Shown: positions 48,142 to 57,728 of the stretch, in pieces
How positions within the stretch are numbered: position 1 is the first letter of the stretch
Layout: every line of letters begins with the position of its first letter
From: Marinobacter zhejiangensis
GTDB lineage: Bacteria > Pseudomonadota > Gammaproteobacteria > Pseudomonadales > Oleiphilaceae
Assembly: GCF_900114775.1 (NCBI RefSeq)
Contig: NZ_FOUE01000006.1
Span: forward strand, 1 to 64,000
Direction of reading: 5' to 3'
Length of the DNA: 64,000 bases
Notes under the pieces: generated by a model
Told to the model about the DNA's origin: nothing
Database searches by the model: none
The model's input: the letters and a program-made list of their open reading frames with translations, nothing else
Made by a program: the position numbers and the translations under genes

Positions 48142-49491
48142 ATGCGCAACGCAGAACTCGTCGCAAGAGACCTCAAAGCTGTCTGGCACCCCTGCACCCA
48201 GATGAAAGATCACGAAACCCTGCCACTGATACCCATCAAGCGTGGCGAAGGTGTATGGCTGGAGGATTTTGAGGGCAACCGTTTCATCGATGCGGTCAGT
48301 TCATGGTGGGTCAATCTGTTTGGGCATGCCAACCCCCGCATCAATGCGGCGATCCAGGAACAGATTGGTCAGCTTGAGCACGTGATCCTCGCCGGGTTCA
48401 GCCATGAGCCGGTGGTGCGTCTTTCCGAGCAGCTCATTGAAGTCACGCCTCCGGGGCTGGACAAATGCTTCTATGCCGACAATGGTTCCTCCGCCATCGA
48501 AGCGGCACTGAAGATGAGTTACCACTACTGGAAAAACCACGGCAAGCCGGAGAAGAAGAACTTCGTCAATCTCAGCAACAGCTACCACGGGGAAACCCTG
48601 GGCGCTCTCGCCCTCGGCGACGTGGCCCTTTATAAGGACACCTACCAGCCCCTGCTGATGGAAGTCATCACCGCGCCCTCACCGGATGCCTATAACAAGG
48701 AACCCGGGGAAACCGACAAAGCCTACGCCCTACGCCAGTTTGAGGCTATGGAACAGATCCTGGCCGAGAAGCACGATGAGATCTGTGCGGTGGTGGTTGA
48801 GCCGCTGATCCAGTGCGCTGGCCACATGCGCATGCACCACCCGATCTACCACACCAAACTTCGCGAAGCCTGCGACCGCTATGGCGTGCATCTGATTGCC
48901 GATGAAATTGCCGTGGGCTTTGGCCGCACCGGCACCCTGTTTGCCTGCGAGCAGTCCAACATCACCCCGGATTTCATGTGCCTGTCCAAAGGACTCACTG
49001 CCGGGTATCTGCCGCTGTCGGTAGTCCTGACCACCAACAAGGTCTACGACGCTTTCTACGACGACTATGACACCCTGCGGGCCTTCCTGCATTCGCACAG
49101 CTACACTGGCAACCCGATCGGCTGTGCCGTTGCCCTGGCCACGCTCGATATCTTCCGCAACGACGGCGTCATCGAAAACAACAAGCGTCTGTCCGCCTGC
49201 ATGGCCAACTCCGTAGCTCACCTCGCGGACCACCCCAACGTGGGCGACATCCGCCAGCACGGCATGACCCTTGCAATCGAAATGGTGAAGGACAAGGCCA
49301 GCAAAGCCGCCTTCCCCTGGCAGGAGCGTCGCGGCCTCCGCGTTTACCAGCACGCCCTGACCCGTCAGGCGTTGCTGCGCCCCCTCGGCAACGTGGTTTA
49401 CTTCATGCCCCCCTACGTCATCACCGAGGATCAGATCCAACATCTGGCCGAGGTTGCAGCGGAAGGCATTGAAATCGCCGTTAGGGACTAA
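48142..49491 (+). CDS. bioA: Adenosylmethionine-8-amino-7-oxononanoate transaminase BioA-like
   Basis: A 449-residue class III PLP aminotransferase. Typical BioA features: VWHPCTQMKDHETLPLIPIKRGEGVWLED at the start, SSWWVNLFGHANPRINAAI, YADNGSSAIEAALKM, NSYHGETLGAL, DEIAVGFGRTGTLFACE, and the PLP lysine in CLSKGLTAGYLP. BioA uses S-adenosylmethionine as amino donor to make DAPA in biotin synthesis. No other bio genes are near; it is followed by rsmE with only three bases between. The ATG at 48142 is chosen over upstream starts by homology. Confidence 0.92.
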   Translation: MRNAELVARDLKAVWHPCTQMKDHETLPLIPIKRGEGVWLEDFEGNRFIDAVSSWWVNLFGHANPRINAAIQEQIGQLEHVILAGFSHEPVVRLSEQLIEVTPPGLDKCFYADNGSSAIEAALKMSYHYWKNHGKPEKKNFVNLSNSYHGETLGALALGDVALYKDTYQPLLMEVITAPSPDAYNKEPGETDKAYALRQFEAMEQILAEKHDEICAVVVEPLIQCAGHMRMHHPIYHTKLREACDRYGVHLIADEIAVGFGRTGTLFACEQSNITPDFMCLSKGLTAGYLPLSVVLTTNKVYDAFYDDYDTLRAFLHSHSYTGNPIGCAVALATLDIFRNDGVIENNKRLSACMANSVAHLADHPNVGDIRQHGMTLAIEMVKDKASKAAFPWQERRGLRVYQHALTRQALLRPLGNVVYFMPPYVITEDQIQHLAEVAAEGIEIAVRD

Positions 49492-49494
49492 GCC

Positions 49495-50238
49495 ATGAGA
49501 ATCCCCAGGATTTACACTCCGGCGCCACTGGCCGCAGGACAAAACGTACCGCTGGACGACAATGCCGCCCAGCATGTTGGCCGGGTCCTGCGCATGCAGT
49601 CCGGCGATGCCCTGGAACTGTTCAATGGCGATGGCATGGACTACCCGGCCATTATTGAGCAGGTGGGCAAGCGCGAGGTGATTGTTGCGATTGGGGAGCC
49701 TCACCACAACAACAGCGAATCGCCGCTGAAACTGGTACTGGGACAAACCCTCTCCAAGGGCGACCGCATGGATTACGCCATCCAGAAAAGCGTCGAAATG
49801 GGCGTTACCACCATCGTGCCGCTGGTGTCCGAGCGCTGTGATGTGCGGCTGAAAGGCGACCGCGAGGAAAAACGCCTGCGTCACTGGCGCGGCGTGGCCA
49901 TCAGTGCGGCGGAGCAATGCGGGCGTGCCGTGGTTCCCGAGATTGCCCCGGTCATGACACTGGATGAGTGGTTCGACTACACCCGCAACACCGCCGTCCG
50001 ACTGGTACTGCACCACCGTTCCAGCCAATCGCTGGCGTCACTTACCCGGCCCGACGAAGTCGCCTTACTCATTGGGCCGGAGGGCGGCCTGACCGCCCCG
50101 GAAATCGAGGCCGCGGAACAGCGCGGTTTTATCCCAACCACCCTCGGAGCCCGGGTTCTTAGAACGGAGACCGCGCCGGTTGCGGCCATTGCTCTGTGCC
50201 AGTGGCTATGGGGGGATTACGGAAACGGGAACCTCTGA
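49495..50238 (+). CDS. rsmE: 16S rRNA m3U1498 methyltransferase RsmE
   Basis: A 247-residue SPOUT methyltransferase. The N-terminal PUA-like part has NAAQHVGRVLRMQSGDALELFNGDG; the knot has LGQTLSKGDRMDYAIQKSVEMGV, SERCDV, AISAAEQCGR and the SAM-binding LLIGPEGGLTAPEIEAAEQRGF ... LGARVLRTETA. It modifies U1498 of 16S rRNA. It is coupled to bioA by a three-base gap; the pairing is probably simple co-transcription. Confidence 0.94.
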   Translation: MRIPRIYTPAPLAAGQNVPLDDNAAQHVGRVLRMQSGDALELFNGDGMDYPAIIEQVGKREVIVAIGEPHHNNSESPLKLVLGQTLSKGDRMDYAIQKSVEMGVTTIVPLVSERCDVRLKGDREEKRLRHWRGVAISAAEQCGRAVVPEIAPVMTLDEWFDYTRNTAVRLVLHHRSSQSLASLTRPDEVALLIGPEGGLTAPEIEAAEQRGFIPTTLGARVLRTETAPVAAIALCQWLWGDYGNGNL

Positions 50239-50420
50239 GTGGCTATTGCGTCTCCCCCCCGGCGGCGGCCTAGTCATTGACAAGATTACCTGACTGACAA
50301 CATCATCCTGCGATTGCGTCAACAACTCCTGACCACAGTGCGCCTGAGCGGGGCGCTTCCGCATCACCATAGCGCGGAACCTAATAACACTAAAACGATA
50401 AAACAACACGCGAGTTCCAG

Positions 50421-51653
50421 ATGACGAATCTCTTATCACAGGCAGAATTCTGGCAGTACCTCAGCATTCCTGTAGTTGCCGCCCTGATTGGCTGGAGCAC
50501 CAACTGGCTGGCCATCAAAATGACGTTTTATCCTCTGGAATTCGTCGGTCGGCCACCGCTACTGGGCTGGCAGGGAATCATTCCGTCCAAAGCCCATAAA
50601 ATGGCGTCCATCAGTGTCGATGCCACCATCTCCAAAATCGGCACCGTGCAGGAAATCTTCCAGCAGATTGACCCAAAGGTGCTGGCGGCCCACGTCCTCG
50701 AAACCGTCGACCCCAGGGTGGAGGAGTATGTTGATGAGATGATGCTGAAGGAGTACCCCACGTTCTGGGAAAATCTGCCAGCATCCGCCCGTAAGATGGT
50801 CTACGACCGGGTTCGCAAGTCCATGCCCCAGCAGATCGACAGCCTGGTGGACGACATCTCCGACAACATTGAGGGGTTGCTGGACATCAAGGGCATGGTC
50901 ATCGACCGCCTGGTGGCCGACAAGCGTTTGCTGAACCGGATTTTCCAGGAGTGCGGCGAGGTTGAGTTCCGCTTTATCATCAACTCCGGGCTGTACTTCG
51001 GTTTCCTCTTCGGCCTGGTTCAGATGGCCGTCTGGTATTTCTATCAGGGCTGGTGGGTACTTCCGGTCTTCGGCCTGCTGGTGGGCTGGGCCACCAACTG
51101 GATCGCCCTCAATGTTATCTTCCGCCCGCTGCATCCCAAAAAAGTCGGCCCGTTCAAGATCCAGGGTCTGTTCCTTCGGCGCCAGGAAGCGGTCGCCGAG
51201 TCGTTCTGCCACATTGTGACCCACGAAATCCTGACCGTTGGCAACATCATCAGCTCGATCCTGAATGGCACCAACGGCGAGCGCGCTCGCAACATGGTTA
51301 AGAAGCATATGAAGCCGCTGGTGGATGAAACCGCTGGCATGGCCAAAGCTCTCACCCAGATGGCCTTCGGCCCCACCGGCTTTGCCACCCTGAAAAACCA
51401 GGTTGGTGAGAAGGCCATCGAAATTTCCCAGAACTCGTTCAACAACCCGGTCTTCCAGAAAGACCGGGCCGAAGCCGTCAAGAGCATCATGGTAGAGCGC
51501 ATGGTGGCGCTGTCGTCTGAGGAGTTTCAGGACCTGCTGCGCCCCTGCTTCCAGGAAGACGAGGTCAAACTCATCCTGGTTGGCGCTTTCCTTGGCTTCG
51601 CCGCGGGCGTCTGCCAGTTCGTCTTTGTCTTTGGTCAGTCTCTGGGGTTCTAG
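50421..51653 (+). CDS. DUF445 inner-membrane protein
   Basis: A 410-residue membrane protein. The DUF445 signature occurs twice: VVAALIGWSTNWLAIKMTFYPLEFVG (about 11-36) and LLVGWATNWIALNVIFRPLHP (about 218-238). A C-terminal hydrophobic segment (GAFLGFAAGVCQFVF) ends the protein. The central part is amphipathic helical. The family is widespread and uncharacterised. About 180 bp with no recognised feature separate it from rsmE. Confidence 0.85.
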   Translation: MTNLLSQAEFWQYLSIPVVAALIGWSTNWLAIKMTFYPLEFVGRPPLLGWQGIIPSKAHKMASISVDATISKIGTVQEIFQQIDPKVLAAHVLETVDPRVEEYVDEMMLKEYPTFWENLPASARKMVYDRVRKSMPQQIDSLVDDISDNIEGLLDIKGMVIDRLVADKRLLNRIFQECGEVEFRFIINSGLYFGFLFGLVQMAVWYFYQGWWVLPVFGLLVGWATNWIALNVIFRPLHPKKVGPFKIQGLFLRRQEAVAESFCHIVTHEILTVGNIISSILNGTNGERARNMVKKHMKPLVDETAGMAKALTQMAFGPTGFATLKNQVGEKAIEISQNSFNNPVFQKDRAEAVKSIMVERMVALSSEEFQDLLRPCFQEDEVKLILVGAFLGFAAGVCQFVFVFGQSLGF

Positions 51654-51665
51654 CCCTAAACGAGA

Positions 51666-51686
51666 ACCGGGCCCTATGGGCCCGGT
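51666..51686. terminator. Hairpin between convergent DUF445 and YihY-family genes
   Basis: ACCGGGCCC-TAT-GGGCCCGGT is a perfect 9-bp stem with a 3-base loop, 13 bp after the DUF445 stop and 21 bp after the YihY stop. It is well placed to serve both genes; no T-run is present. Confidence 0.6.
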
Positions 51687-51706
51687 GACTGCACATCAGC
51701 AAACAG

Positions 51707-53032
51707 CTATTTACGATCAGGCGTCGCCTCACTGCCCTGACGCAGAAGTTCCGCCAGGGTCTCGTTTCCATTGGCAACGCTTTGCACCATCAATGCCTCC
51801 GGCAGCACCCGCGGCAGTCTCGCCACCATACGTTCTTCGTCTCGGCGTGAGGCATTCAGCACATCCTGCACCGTAATGGTATCGAGCGACCGCGCCGGCA
51901 CCAGCAGGTCCCCCCCCTCTCCGGCCAGCATCAGCAGGCCGGCCCGGATCAGCTTGTCGCTGGCCTCTCGGGTCAGTTCCGCCGGCACGTGCAACTGGCG
52001 CTCAAGCACCTCCTGTTGCGGCGCTGGCTTACCTTCACTGAACGGTTTCGCCACCAGCCACATCAGCACCAGACTGACGCGCTCCTGCAACTCCGGCGAC
52101 AGCGGCACCTTCTGGTGCTTGGAGATCGCTCCCGGGTTCTGCAGGTAGTAGGTGATGCTGGCCCCCAGGAGCAGGATCATCCAGTTCACGTAGACCCAGA
52201 TCAGCAGGACAATACCGATGGCAAAGCTTGAGTAGATGGCGGCATACTTGGCCGACCCCGCCACAAACGAAGCAAACAGGTAGCCCGCGGCCTGCCAGGT
52301 CACGCCGGCGATCAGCCCGCCAATCATCGCGAAGCGCAGCTTCACCCGGGTATTGGGCATAAAGATGTACACAAAGGTAAAGGCGCCCACCACCAGGAAA
52401 AATGGCATCAACCGGCTGAGCATCACTATGACCGAACCGAAAGGCTCAATCTCCATCAGTTTGACCATAAACGAGGATGCCAGGATCGTCGCCGTCAGAC
52501 CGATGGCCGCCGCCATCAGCAACGGCCCCACCATAATCACACTGAGATAGTTGCTGAACCGCTGGGCCATGGAGCGCATTTCCGGCACCCGCCAGATCAT
52601 GTTGAATGAGCGTTCAATCTTCTGCACCAGGGAAATCACGGTGTAGACCAGCAAGGCCAGCCCCACCGACCCAAGCACCCCAACCTTCATGTTATCCACG
52701 AAGCCCAGAATCCGTTCGCCCAGCTCAATACCTTGTTCCCCCATGGGCTGGAAGAACTGGAACAGCAAGGGTTCCAGCTTCTGGTGCACCCCCATGGCCT
52801 TGAGCACCGAAAAACTGAGTGCCAGCAATGGCACGATGCTGAGCAGGGTGGTGTACACCAGGCTCATGGCATGAAGCGCCAGGTTCCCGGTCACCAGGTC
52901 CCTGATCAGGGCATAGGCTGTTCGCCCAACGGAATAGAGCCAGGTCCAGGGTCGCTGGACCGGAGGGTTCGGATTGGCCAGTATCCAGTCTTCGGCCGCT
53001 TTCAACCGCTGTTTCAATGACGTCGTAGTCAC
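51707..53032 (-). CDS. YihY/virulence factor BrkB family membrane protein
   Basis: A 441-residue protein with six hydrophobic segments in the BrkB/YihY domain (about 40-300): LVTGNLALHAMSLVYTTLLSIVPLLALSFS, SVGLALLVYTVISLVQKIERSFNMIWRV, and YAAIYSSFAIGIVLLIWVYVNWMILLLGASITY. The C-terminal 130 residues are soluble and include a winged-helix-like region, as in longer family members. The family was once named ribonuclease BN, which is now known to be wrong. Its role is unknown. Confidence 0.92.
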   Translation of the reverse strand: MTTTSLKQRLKAAEDWILANPNPPVQRPWTWLYSVGRTAYALIRDLVTGNLALHAMSLVYTTLLSIVPLLALSFSVLKAMGVHQKLEPLLFQFFQPMGEQGIELGERILGFVDNMKVGVLGSVGLALLVYTVISLVQKIERSFNMIWRVPEMRSMAQRFSNYLSVIMVGPLLMAAAIGLTATILASSFMVKLMEIEPFGSVIVMLSRLMPFFLVVGAFTFVYIFMPNTRVKLRFAMIGGLIAGVTWQAAGYLFASFVAGSAKYAAIYSSFAIGIVLLIWVYVNWMILLLGASITYYLQNPGAISKHQKVPLSPELQERVSLVLMWLVAKPFSEGKPAPQQEVLERQLHVPAELTREASDKLIRAGLLMLAGEGGDLLVPARSLDTITVQDVLNASRRDEERMVARLPRVLPEALMVQSVANGNETLAELLRQGSEATPDRK

Positions 53033-53113
53033 ACCATGTCCTACTGTCTGTTCGCTGTAAATGACGCCCCGGCGTAATCCAGGGCAGTCTTGCCGGCGCC
53101 TGTCACGGCGAGC

Positions 53114-54076
53114 TTACACCACATAGTGCGCCCGGCCGCCGGAACGCACACCTTCCAGGTTACTGGCGGTAATCCACACAATACGCTGACGAGCTTCGCG
53201 GCTCGCCCAGGCCGAGTGCGGGGTAACAATGAGGTTGGGAATGTCGTCAGCCAGCAAGGGGTTGCCGTGCCGGGGCGGCTCTTCGGTGAGTACGTCAAAG
53301 CCCGCGCCACCGATCACCCCCGCTCGAAGGGCATCCACCAGGGCCTGCTCATCCACCAGCCCGCCGCGGCTGGTATTGATCAACAGGGCATCGGGTTTCA
53401 TTTGCTGCAGCTCCTTGGCCCCGATCAGGTGACGGGTTTCATCCGTCAGCAGGCAGTGCAGCGACAGCACATCCACCTGGGGCAATAATTCAGCCAGGGG
53501 GATCCGCGGGTAACCGTCGACCTCGCCAACGGGCTGCCCGGGACGGGCGCCCAACAGAACCTTCATGCCAAACGCACGAGCCCGTTCGGCGACCCCGCGG
53601 CCCAGATCGCCGTAGCCCACAATGCCAAGGGTTCGCCCTTCCAGCTCCATGATGGGATGATCCATCAGGCAAAACATGTCGCTGCGGCCCCAGCGCCCTG
53701 CCTGTACGTCCCGATGGTAGTCCACCAGCCGCGTCGCCAACGCCAACATCAGTGCCATGGTGTGCTGGGCCACGGTGGAGCGACCATAGTTCACCACATT
53801 GACCACCCGCACCCCATGCTCCCTGGCCGCCACCAGGTCGATGTTATTAACCCCGGTGGCCATCACCGCAATCAGCTTCAGGTCCGGGCAAGCCTCAAAG
53901 TGCTTTCGGCCAATCATGACCTTGTTGACCAGCACCGTATCAAAGCCTTGCAAACGCTCAATGACCTGATCAGGTTCCGTGCGGTCGTGGGTTGTGAGGG
54001 TATCGGCCACATGAGTCAGGGGGGACAGGTCAACGTCGTTCCCCAAAGTGATCGCATCCAGAAAGACGGCATTCAT
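53114..54076 (-). CDS. D-2-hydroxyacid dehydrogenase (glycerate dehydrogenase-like)
   Basis: A 320-residue NAD(P)-dependent dehydrogenase. The nucleotide motif is GIVGYGDLGRGVAERA (about 151-166), and the catalytic set is Arg in NTSRGGLVDEQAL, Glu in LTEEPP and His in VTPHSAWAS. The pattern is close to HprA-type hydroxypyruvate/glycerate dehydrogenases, but ketogluconate or other 2-keto-acid reduction is possible. Single-gene unit. Confidence 0.9.
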   Translation of the reverse strand: MNAVFLDAITLGNDVDLSPLTHVADTLTTHDRTEPDQVIERLQGFDTVLVNKVMIGRKHFEACPDLKLIAVMATGVNNIDLVAAREHGVRVVNVVNYGRSTVAQHTMALMLALATRLVDYHRDVQAGRWGRSDMFCLMDHPIMELEGRTLGIVGYGDLGRGVAERARAFGMKVLLGARPGQPVGEVDGYPRIPLAELLPQVDVLSLHCLLTDETRHLIGAKELQQMKPDALLINTSRGGLVDEQALVDALRAGVIGGAGFDVLTEEPPRHGNPLLADDIPNLIVTPHSAWASREARQRIVWITASNLEGVRSGGRAHYVV

Positions 54077-54274
54077 CCGACAACCCCTGTTTCATTCATA
54101 AATAGAGCACCAGATTACACAGAATCGGGCCAACCCTGAATAAGTCTATGACATTACTTGCTTTCATGGACATAGTGGGCAATTTCGCCGTCATTATCCA
54201 AAACCCCTCTCACCTTGATGACGATGATGTAGACTTGTTAACAACCCTTTATCCACTCAGAGCAGGGATCCATC

Positions 54275-54934
54275 ATGGAACACGAATTCTGGCACGACCG
54301 CTGGGCCAACCAGGAAATTGGCTTTCACGAAGGCACGGTGAACCAGTTCCTGCGCGACCACTGGTCGCTGATGGTTGGCAACAACGACGACACCGTTCTC
54401 GTTCCGCTGTGCGGGAAGGCCCACGACATGTGGTGGCTCAACGACCTCGGCCACCCCGTCATAGGGATTGAACTCAGCGACATTGCCTGTAAGGATTTTT
54501 TTGCGGAAGCGGGAGAGAAAGCCAATGTACACCCCGGCGAGCCGTTCACTAAATTCAGCCATGACACGCTGTCGTTGTGGTGCGGCGACTTCTTCCAGCT
54601 GGTGCCGGATGATGTCAGGAATGTTCGTCTGGTCTACGACCGGGCAGCGCTGATCGCCCTGCCACCAGGGATGCGCAAGAAGTACGTCGACCACCTGACA
54701 GCCATCCTTCCGGATGGTGCCAACATCCTGCTGATCACACTGGATTACAACAGTGAGGAAATGAAGGGCCCGCCATTCAACGTCAGCGACGAGGAGGTTC
54801 GTGCCCTGTTCGGGGAGGATTACGACGTCGAGTTGCTGTCCAAGCAGGACATGGCGCGCGACAATCCATTCGCCAAGCGCCGGGGACTCAGCTGCGGCGC
54901 TACCGAGAGTGTCTTCCGTCTGAGCAAGCTATAA
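54275..54934 (+). CDS. tpm: Thiopurine S-methyltransferase
   Basis: A 219-residue SAM-dependent methyltransferase of the TPMT family. EFWHDRWANQEIGFHEGTVNQFL at the start, LVPLCGKAHDMWWL, GIELSDIA and VYDRAALIALPPGMRKKY are diagnostic. Bacterial Tpm is linked to tolerance to tellurite and selenium oxyanions by methylation. It starts with the ATG at 54275. The upstream 198 bp shows no recognised operator. Confidence 0.94.
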   Translation: MEHEFWHDRWANQEIGFHEGTVNQFLRDHWSLMVGNNDDTVLVPLCGKAHDMWWLNDLGHPVIGIELSDIACKDFFAEAGEKANVHPGEPFTKFSHDTLSLWCGDFFQLVPDDVRNVRLVYDRAALIALPPGMRKKYVDHLTAILPDGANILLITLDYNSEEMKGPPFNVSDEEVRALFGEDYDVELLSKQDMARDNPFAKRRGLSCGATESVFRLSKL

Positions 54935-54942
54935 CGCCGTGA

Positions 54943-55272
54943 TCAGAGCTGCCTTTCCTGCAGCCTGAACCGGCTCCGCTGCTCCGGCAGGAGCACGTAC
55001 TTCGCCATATCAGACTCATAGGCCCCAAAATCATGGAAGTTCCTGCGTCCCTGACGCAAGGTGAGACCATGGTTGGGGCCGGAAGGCGCATCCAGCTCAT
55101 CCACATCCTGACCGTCATCCTCCCAGAAGCACACCGGGCAAATCTGGTAACTCCCGCGTTCCGCCAGCGAGATATAGTCACAACACGGGCATTGCACTCG
55201 CGGTTCCGGTACCACCGGGCCTTCCCATTGGAGGTCGTTGTTGCCCAAACGGCGTTTGATCCAGTTCAGCAT
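54943..55272 (-). CDS. CPCC-family cysteine-rich protein
   Basis: A protein of about 109 residues with a zinc-ribbon-like part: VQCPCCDYISLAERGSYQICPVCFWEDDGQD, containing CPCC and CPVC pairs, then the family segment PSGPNHGLTLRQGRRNF. The CPCC family (PF14206-type) is common and unstudied, sometimes near toxin or immunity genes. Two starts are possible: ATG at 55272 or GTG at 55287. It converges on tpm with 8 bp between the ends. Confidence 0.8.
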   Translation of the reverse strand: MLNWIKRRLGNNDLQWEGPVVPEPRVQCPCCDYISLAERGSYQICPVCFWEDDGQDVDELDAPSGPNHGLTLRQGRRNFHDFGAYESDMAKYVLLPEQRSRFRLQERQL

Positions 55273-55287
55273 GATCTTTCGAGCCAC

Positions 55288-55688
55288 CCATTAACGTGCA
55301 CAGTCTTAGAGTGAAAGTGTAGCCTCTTCAGCACTGGTTGTTGACGGCACAACCGACCGAAAAAGGCGATCACCGGAGCCAATGCCGGGGCCACAGGACG
55401 GCAACCTATGGTCACCGTTTTTCTGGAAACAAAACCCATTGCTGCCTGTCCAATGCTCAAAGACTGAACTAAGCTGAACTTGTCGGTGTCCAGTTAGCCG
55501 AAGGAAATGTCGGAGAACAGGCACCCATTCCCACCGATAACACAAAATCCAAGCGCCAAGCGCGTTGCCAACGAACGGGGAACAATGAGTGGATCATAAA
55601 TAACAGACAGGACTGCTGAACACTGACACCCATCACCGCCTACATCCATGCGGGTTCAGCAGCCAGGTCTCAGGAGCGAGGAGTAACC
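55288..55688. other. Intergenic region upstream of yeaG, nothing recognised
   Basis: About 400 bp between the CPCC-family gene and yeaG, both transcribed outward. No convincing gene, sigma54 promoter, repeat or terminator was found; the only clear signal is the yeaG ribosome site (GGAGCGAGGAG, 55674-55684). Short open frames here lack ribosome sites and family features. The length suggests a long regulated promoter or leader. Confidence 0.5.
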
Positions 55689-57611
55689 ATGAGCATTGTG
55701 CAGCACTTCAAGACACGGTATGACGAAACCCAGGAGGAAGAGTATTCCCTGGAGGAATACCTGGAGATCTGCAAGCGGGACAAAGCCGCTTACGCCACGG
55801 CAGCGGAACGGATGCTGTTGGCCATCGGCGAACCTGAGCTTGTTGACACCTCGCGGGACACCCGCCTGTCACGGATTTTCTCCAATAAGGTCATCAAGCG
55901 GTATCCGGAATTTTCGGAGTTCTACGGCATGGAAGAAGCCGTAGAAAACATCGTGTCTTTCTTCCGCCACGCCGCCCAAGGCCTGGAGGAAAAGAAACAG
56001 ATCCTGTACCTGCTCGGCCCGGTCGGGGGCGGTAAAAGCTCCCTGGCCGAAAAACTCAAGCAACTGATGCAGAAGGTGCCGTTCTACGCCATCAAGGACT
56101 CACCGGTCAACGAGACACCGCTAGGGCTCTTCGATCCGGATGAAGACGGCCCCATTCTGCAGGAAGAATTCGGCATTCCCCGCCGCTACCTGAGCAACAT
56201 CATGTCACCGTGGGCGGTCAAACGCCTGCACGAGTATGGCGGCGACATCAGCAAGTTCCGGGTCATCAAGCGCTACCCGTCCATCCTCGACCAGATTGCC
56301 GTGTCCAAGACCGAGCCCGGCGATGAAAACAACCAGGATATTTCCGCCCTGGTGGGTAAGGTCAATATCCGCATGCTGGAAGACTTCTCCCAGGATGACC
56401 CCGATGCCTACAGTTTCAGTGGCGGCCTGTGCCGGGCCAACCAGGGGCTGATGGAATTCGTGGAGATGTTCAAGGCGCCGATCAAGGTTCTCCACCCGCT
56501 GCTGACCGCAACCCAGGAAGGCAACTACAACACCACCGAAGGCATGGGCTCCGTCCCCTTCGATGGCATTATCCTGGCCCACTCCAACGAATCGGAATGG
56601 CAAACTTTCCGTAACAACAAGCACAACGAGGCCTTCCTTGACCGGGTTTACATCGTCAAGGTGCCCTACTGTGTCCGGGTCACGGAAGAAATCGAGATCT
56701 ACCAGAAACTGCTGAAAAACAGCTCGCTGTCTGGCTCCCCCTGCGCACCGGACACCCTCAACATGCTGGCGCAATTCTCGGTGCTGTCGCGGGTCAAGGA
56801 ACCGGAAAACTCCAGCATCTTCTCCAAGATGCGGGTCTACGACGGCCAGAACATCAAGGATACCGACCCCAAAGCCAAATCGATCCAGGAGTATCGTGAT
56901 TCCGCCGGGGTCAATGAGGGCATGGAGGGGCTGTCGACACGTTTTGCCTTCAAGATTCTCTCGAAGGTGTTCAACTTCGACACCACCGAGATTGCCGCCA
57001 ACCCGGTACACCTGCTCTACGTGCTGGAGAAACAGATTGAACAGGAGCAGTACCCCAGCGAAACCCAGGAGCGCTACCTGAGGTTCATCAAGGAGTTCCT
57101 GGCACCGCACTACGTCGAGTTCATCGGCAAGGAAATCCAGACCGCGTATCTAGAAAGCTACAGCGAGTACGGCCAGAACCTGTTCGACCGCTACGTCACC
57201 TACGCCGACTTCTGGATTCAGGATCAGGAGTACCGCGACCCCGAAACCGGCGAAATCCTCGACCGCTCCGCCATCAACGATGAGCTGGAAAAAATCGAGA
57301 AACCCGCGGGGATCAGCAACCCCAAAGACTTCCGCAACGAGGTGGTCAACTTCGTCCTGCGGGCCAGGGCCAACAACCAGGGTCAGAACCCGTCGTGGCT
57401 CAGCTATGAAAAACTGCGCAGCGTGATCGAGAAGAAGATGTTCTCCAACACCGAGGACCTGCTGCCGGTTATCTCCTTCAACCCCAAAGCGAGCCAGGAG
57501 GACCAGAAGAAACACAAGCAGTTCGTCGAACGCATGGTCGACCGAGGCTATACCGAGAAACAGGTGCGTCTGCTGGCCGAATGGTATCTGCGGGTCCGCA
57601 AGTCCCAGTAA
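55689..57611 (+). CDS. yeaG: PrkA-type serine protein kinase YeaG
   Basis: A 640-residue kinase with an AAA+ domain (P-loop GPVGGGKS at 110-117) and a C-terminal PrkA kinase-like domain (about 390-640). Features: HFKTRYDETQEEEYSLEEYLEICKRDKAAY at the N-terminus, GDISKFRVIKRYPSILDQIAV, and EGNYNTTEGMGSVPFDGIILAHSNESEW. In E. coli YeaG acts in the response to sustained nitrogen starvation and other stresses, and in many proteobacteria it is linked to yeaH and spoVR, exactly as here. Length is full. Confidence 0.96.
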   Translation: MSIVQHFKTRYDETQEEEYSLEEYLEICKRDKAAYATAAERMLLAIGEPELVDTSRDTRLSRIFSNKVIKRYPEFSEFYGMEEAVENIVSFFRHAAQGLEEKKQILYLLGPVGGGKSSLAEKLKQLMQKVPFYAIKDSPVNETPLGLFDPDEDGPILQEEFGIPRRYLSNIMSPWAVKRLHEYGGDISKFRVIKRYPSILDQIAVSKTEPGDENNQDISALVGKVNIRMLEDFSQDDPDAYSFSGGLCRANQGLMEFVEMFKAPIKVLHPLLTATQEGNYNTTEGMGSVPFDGIILAHSNESEWQTFRNNKHNEAFLDRVYIVKVPYCVRVTEEIEIYQKLLKNSSLSGSPCAPDTLNMLAQFSVLSRVKEPENSSIFSKMRVYDGQNIKDTDPKAKSIQEYRDSAGVNEGMEGLSTRFAFKILSKVFNFDTTEIAANPVHLLYVLEKQIEQEQYPSETQERYLRFIKEFLAPHYVEFIGKEIQTAYLESYSEYGQNLFDRYVTYADFWIQDQEYRDPETGEILDRSAINDELEKIEKPAGISNPKDFRNEVVNFVLRARANNQGQNPSWLSYEKLRSVIEKKMFSNTEDLLPVISFNPKASQEDQKKHKQFVERMVDRGYTEKQVRLLAEWYLRVRKSQ

Positions 57612-57728
57612 GGCGCTGTGGATGACGGTTCCGGAACTGCGGGCGCCGATGCCAGGGAGCACGGTGCAGGTCGCGGTTCCGGAGTCCCCAGCGATTCCCG
57701 GTATAAATGACTATCAAGAGGTGCAGTT

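Noticed and set aside
54148..54471. Plus-strand 107-codon open frame before and over tpm
   Set aside because: It overlaps tpm in another frame and shows no family features.
55288..55688. Sigma54 promoter before yeaG
   Set aside because: A GG-N10-GC spacing exists in one place (around 55388-55402), but the flanking bases do not match TGGCAC/TTGC.
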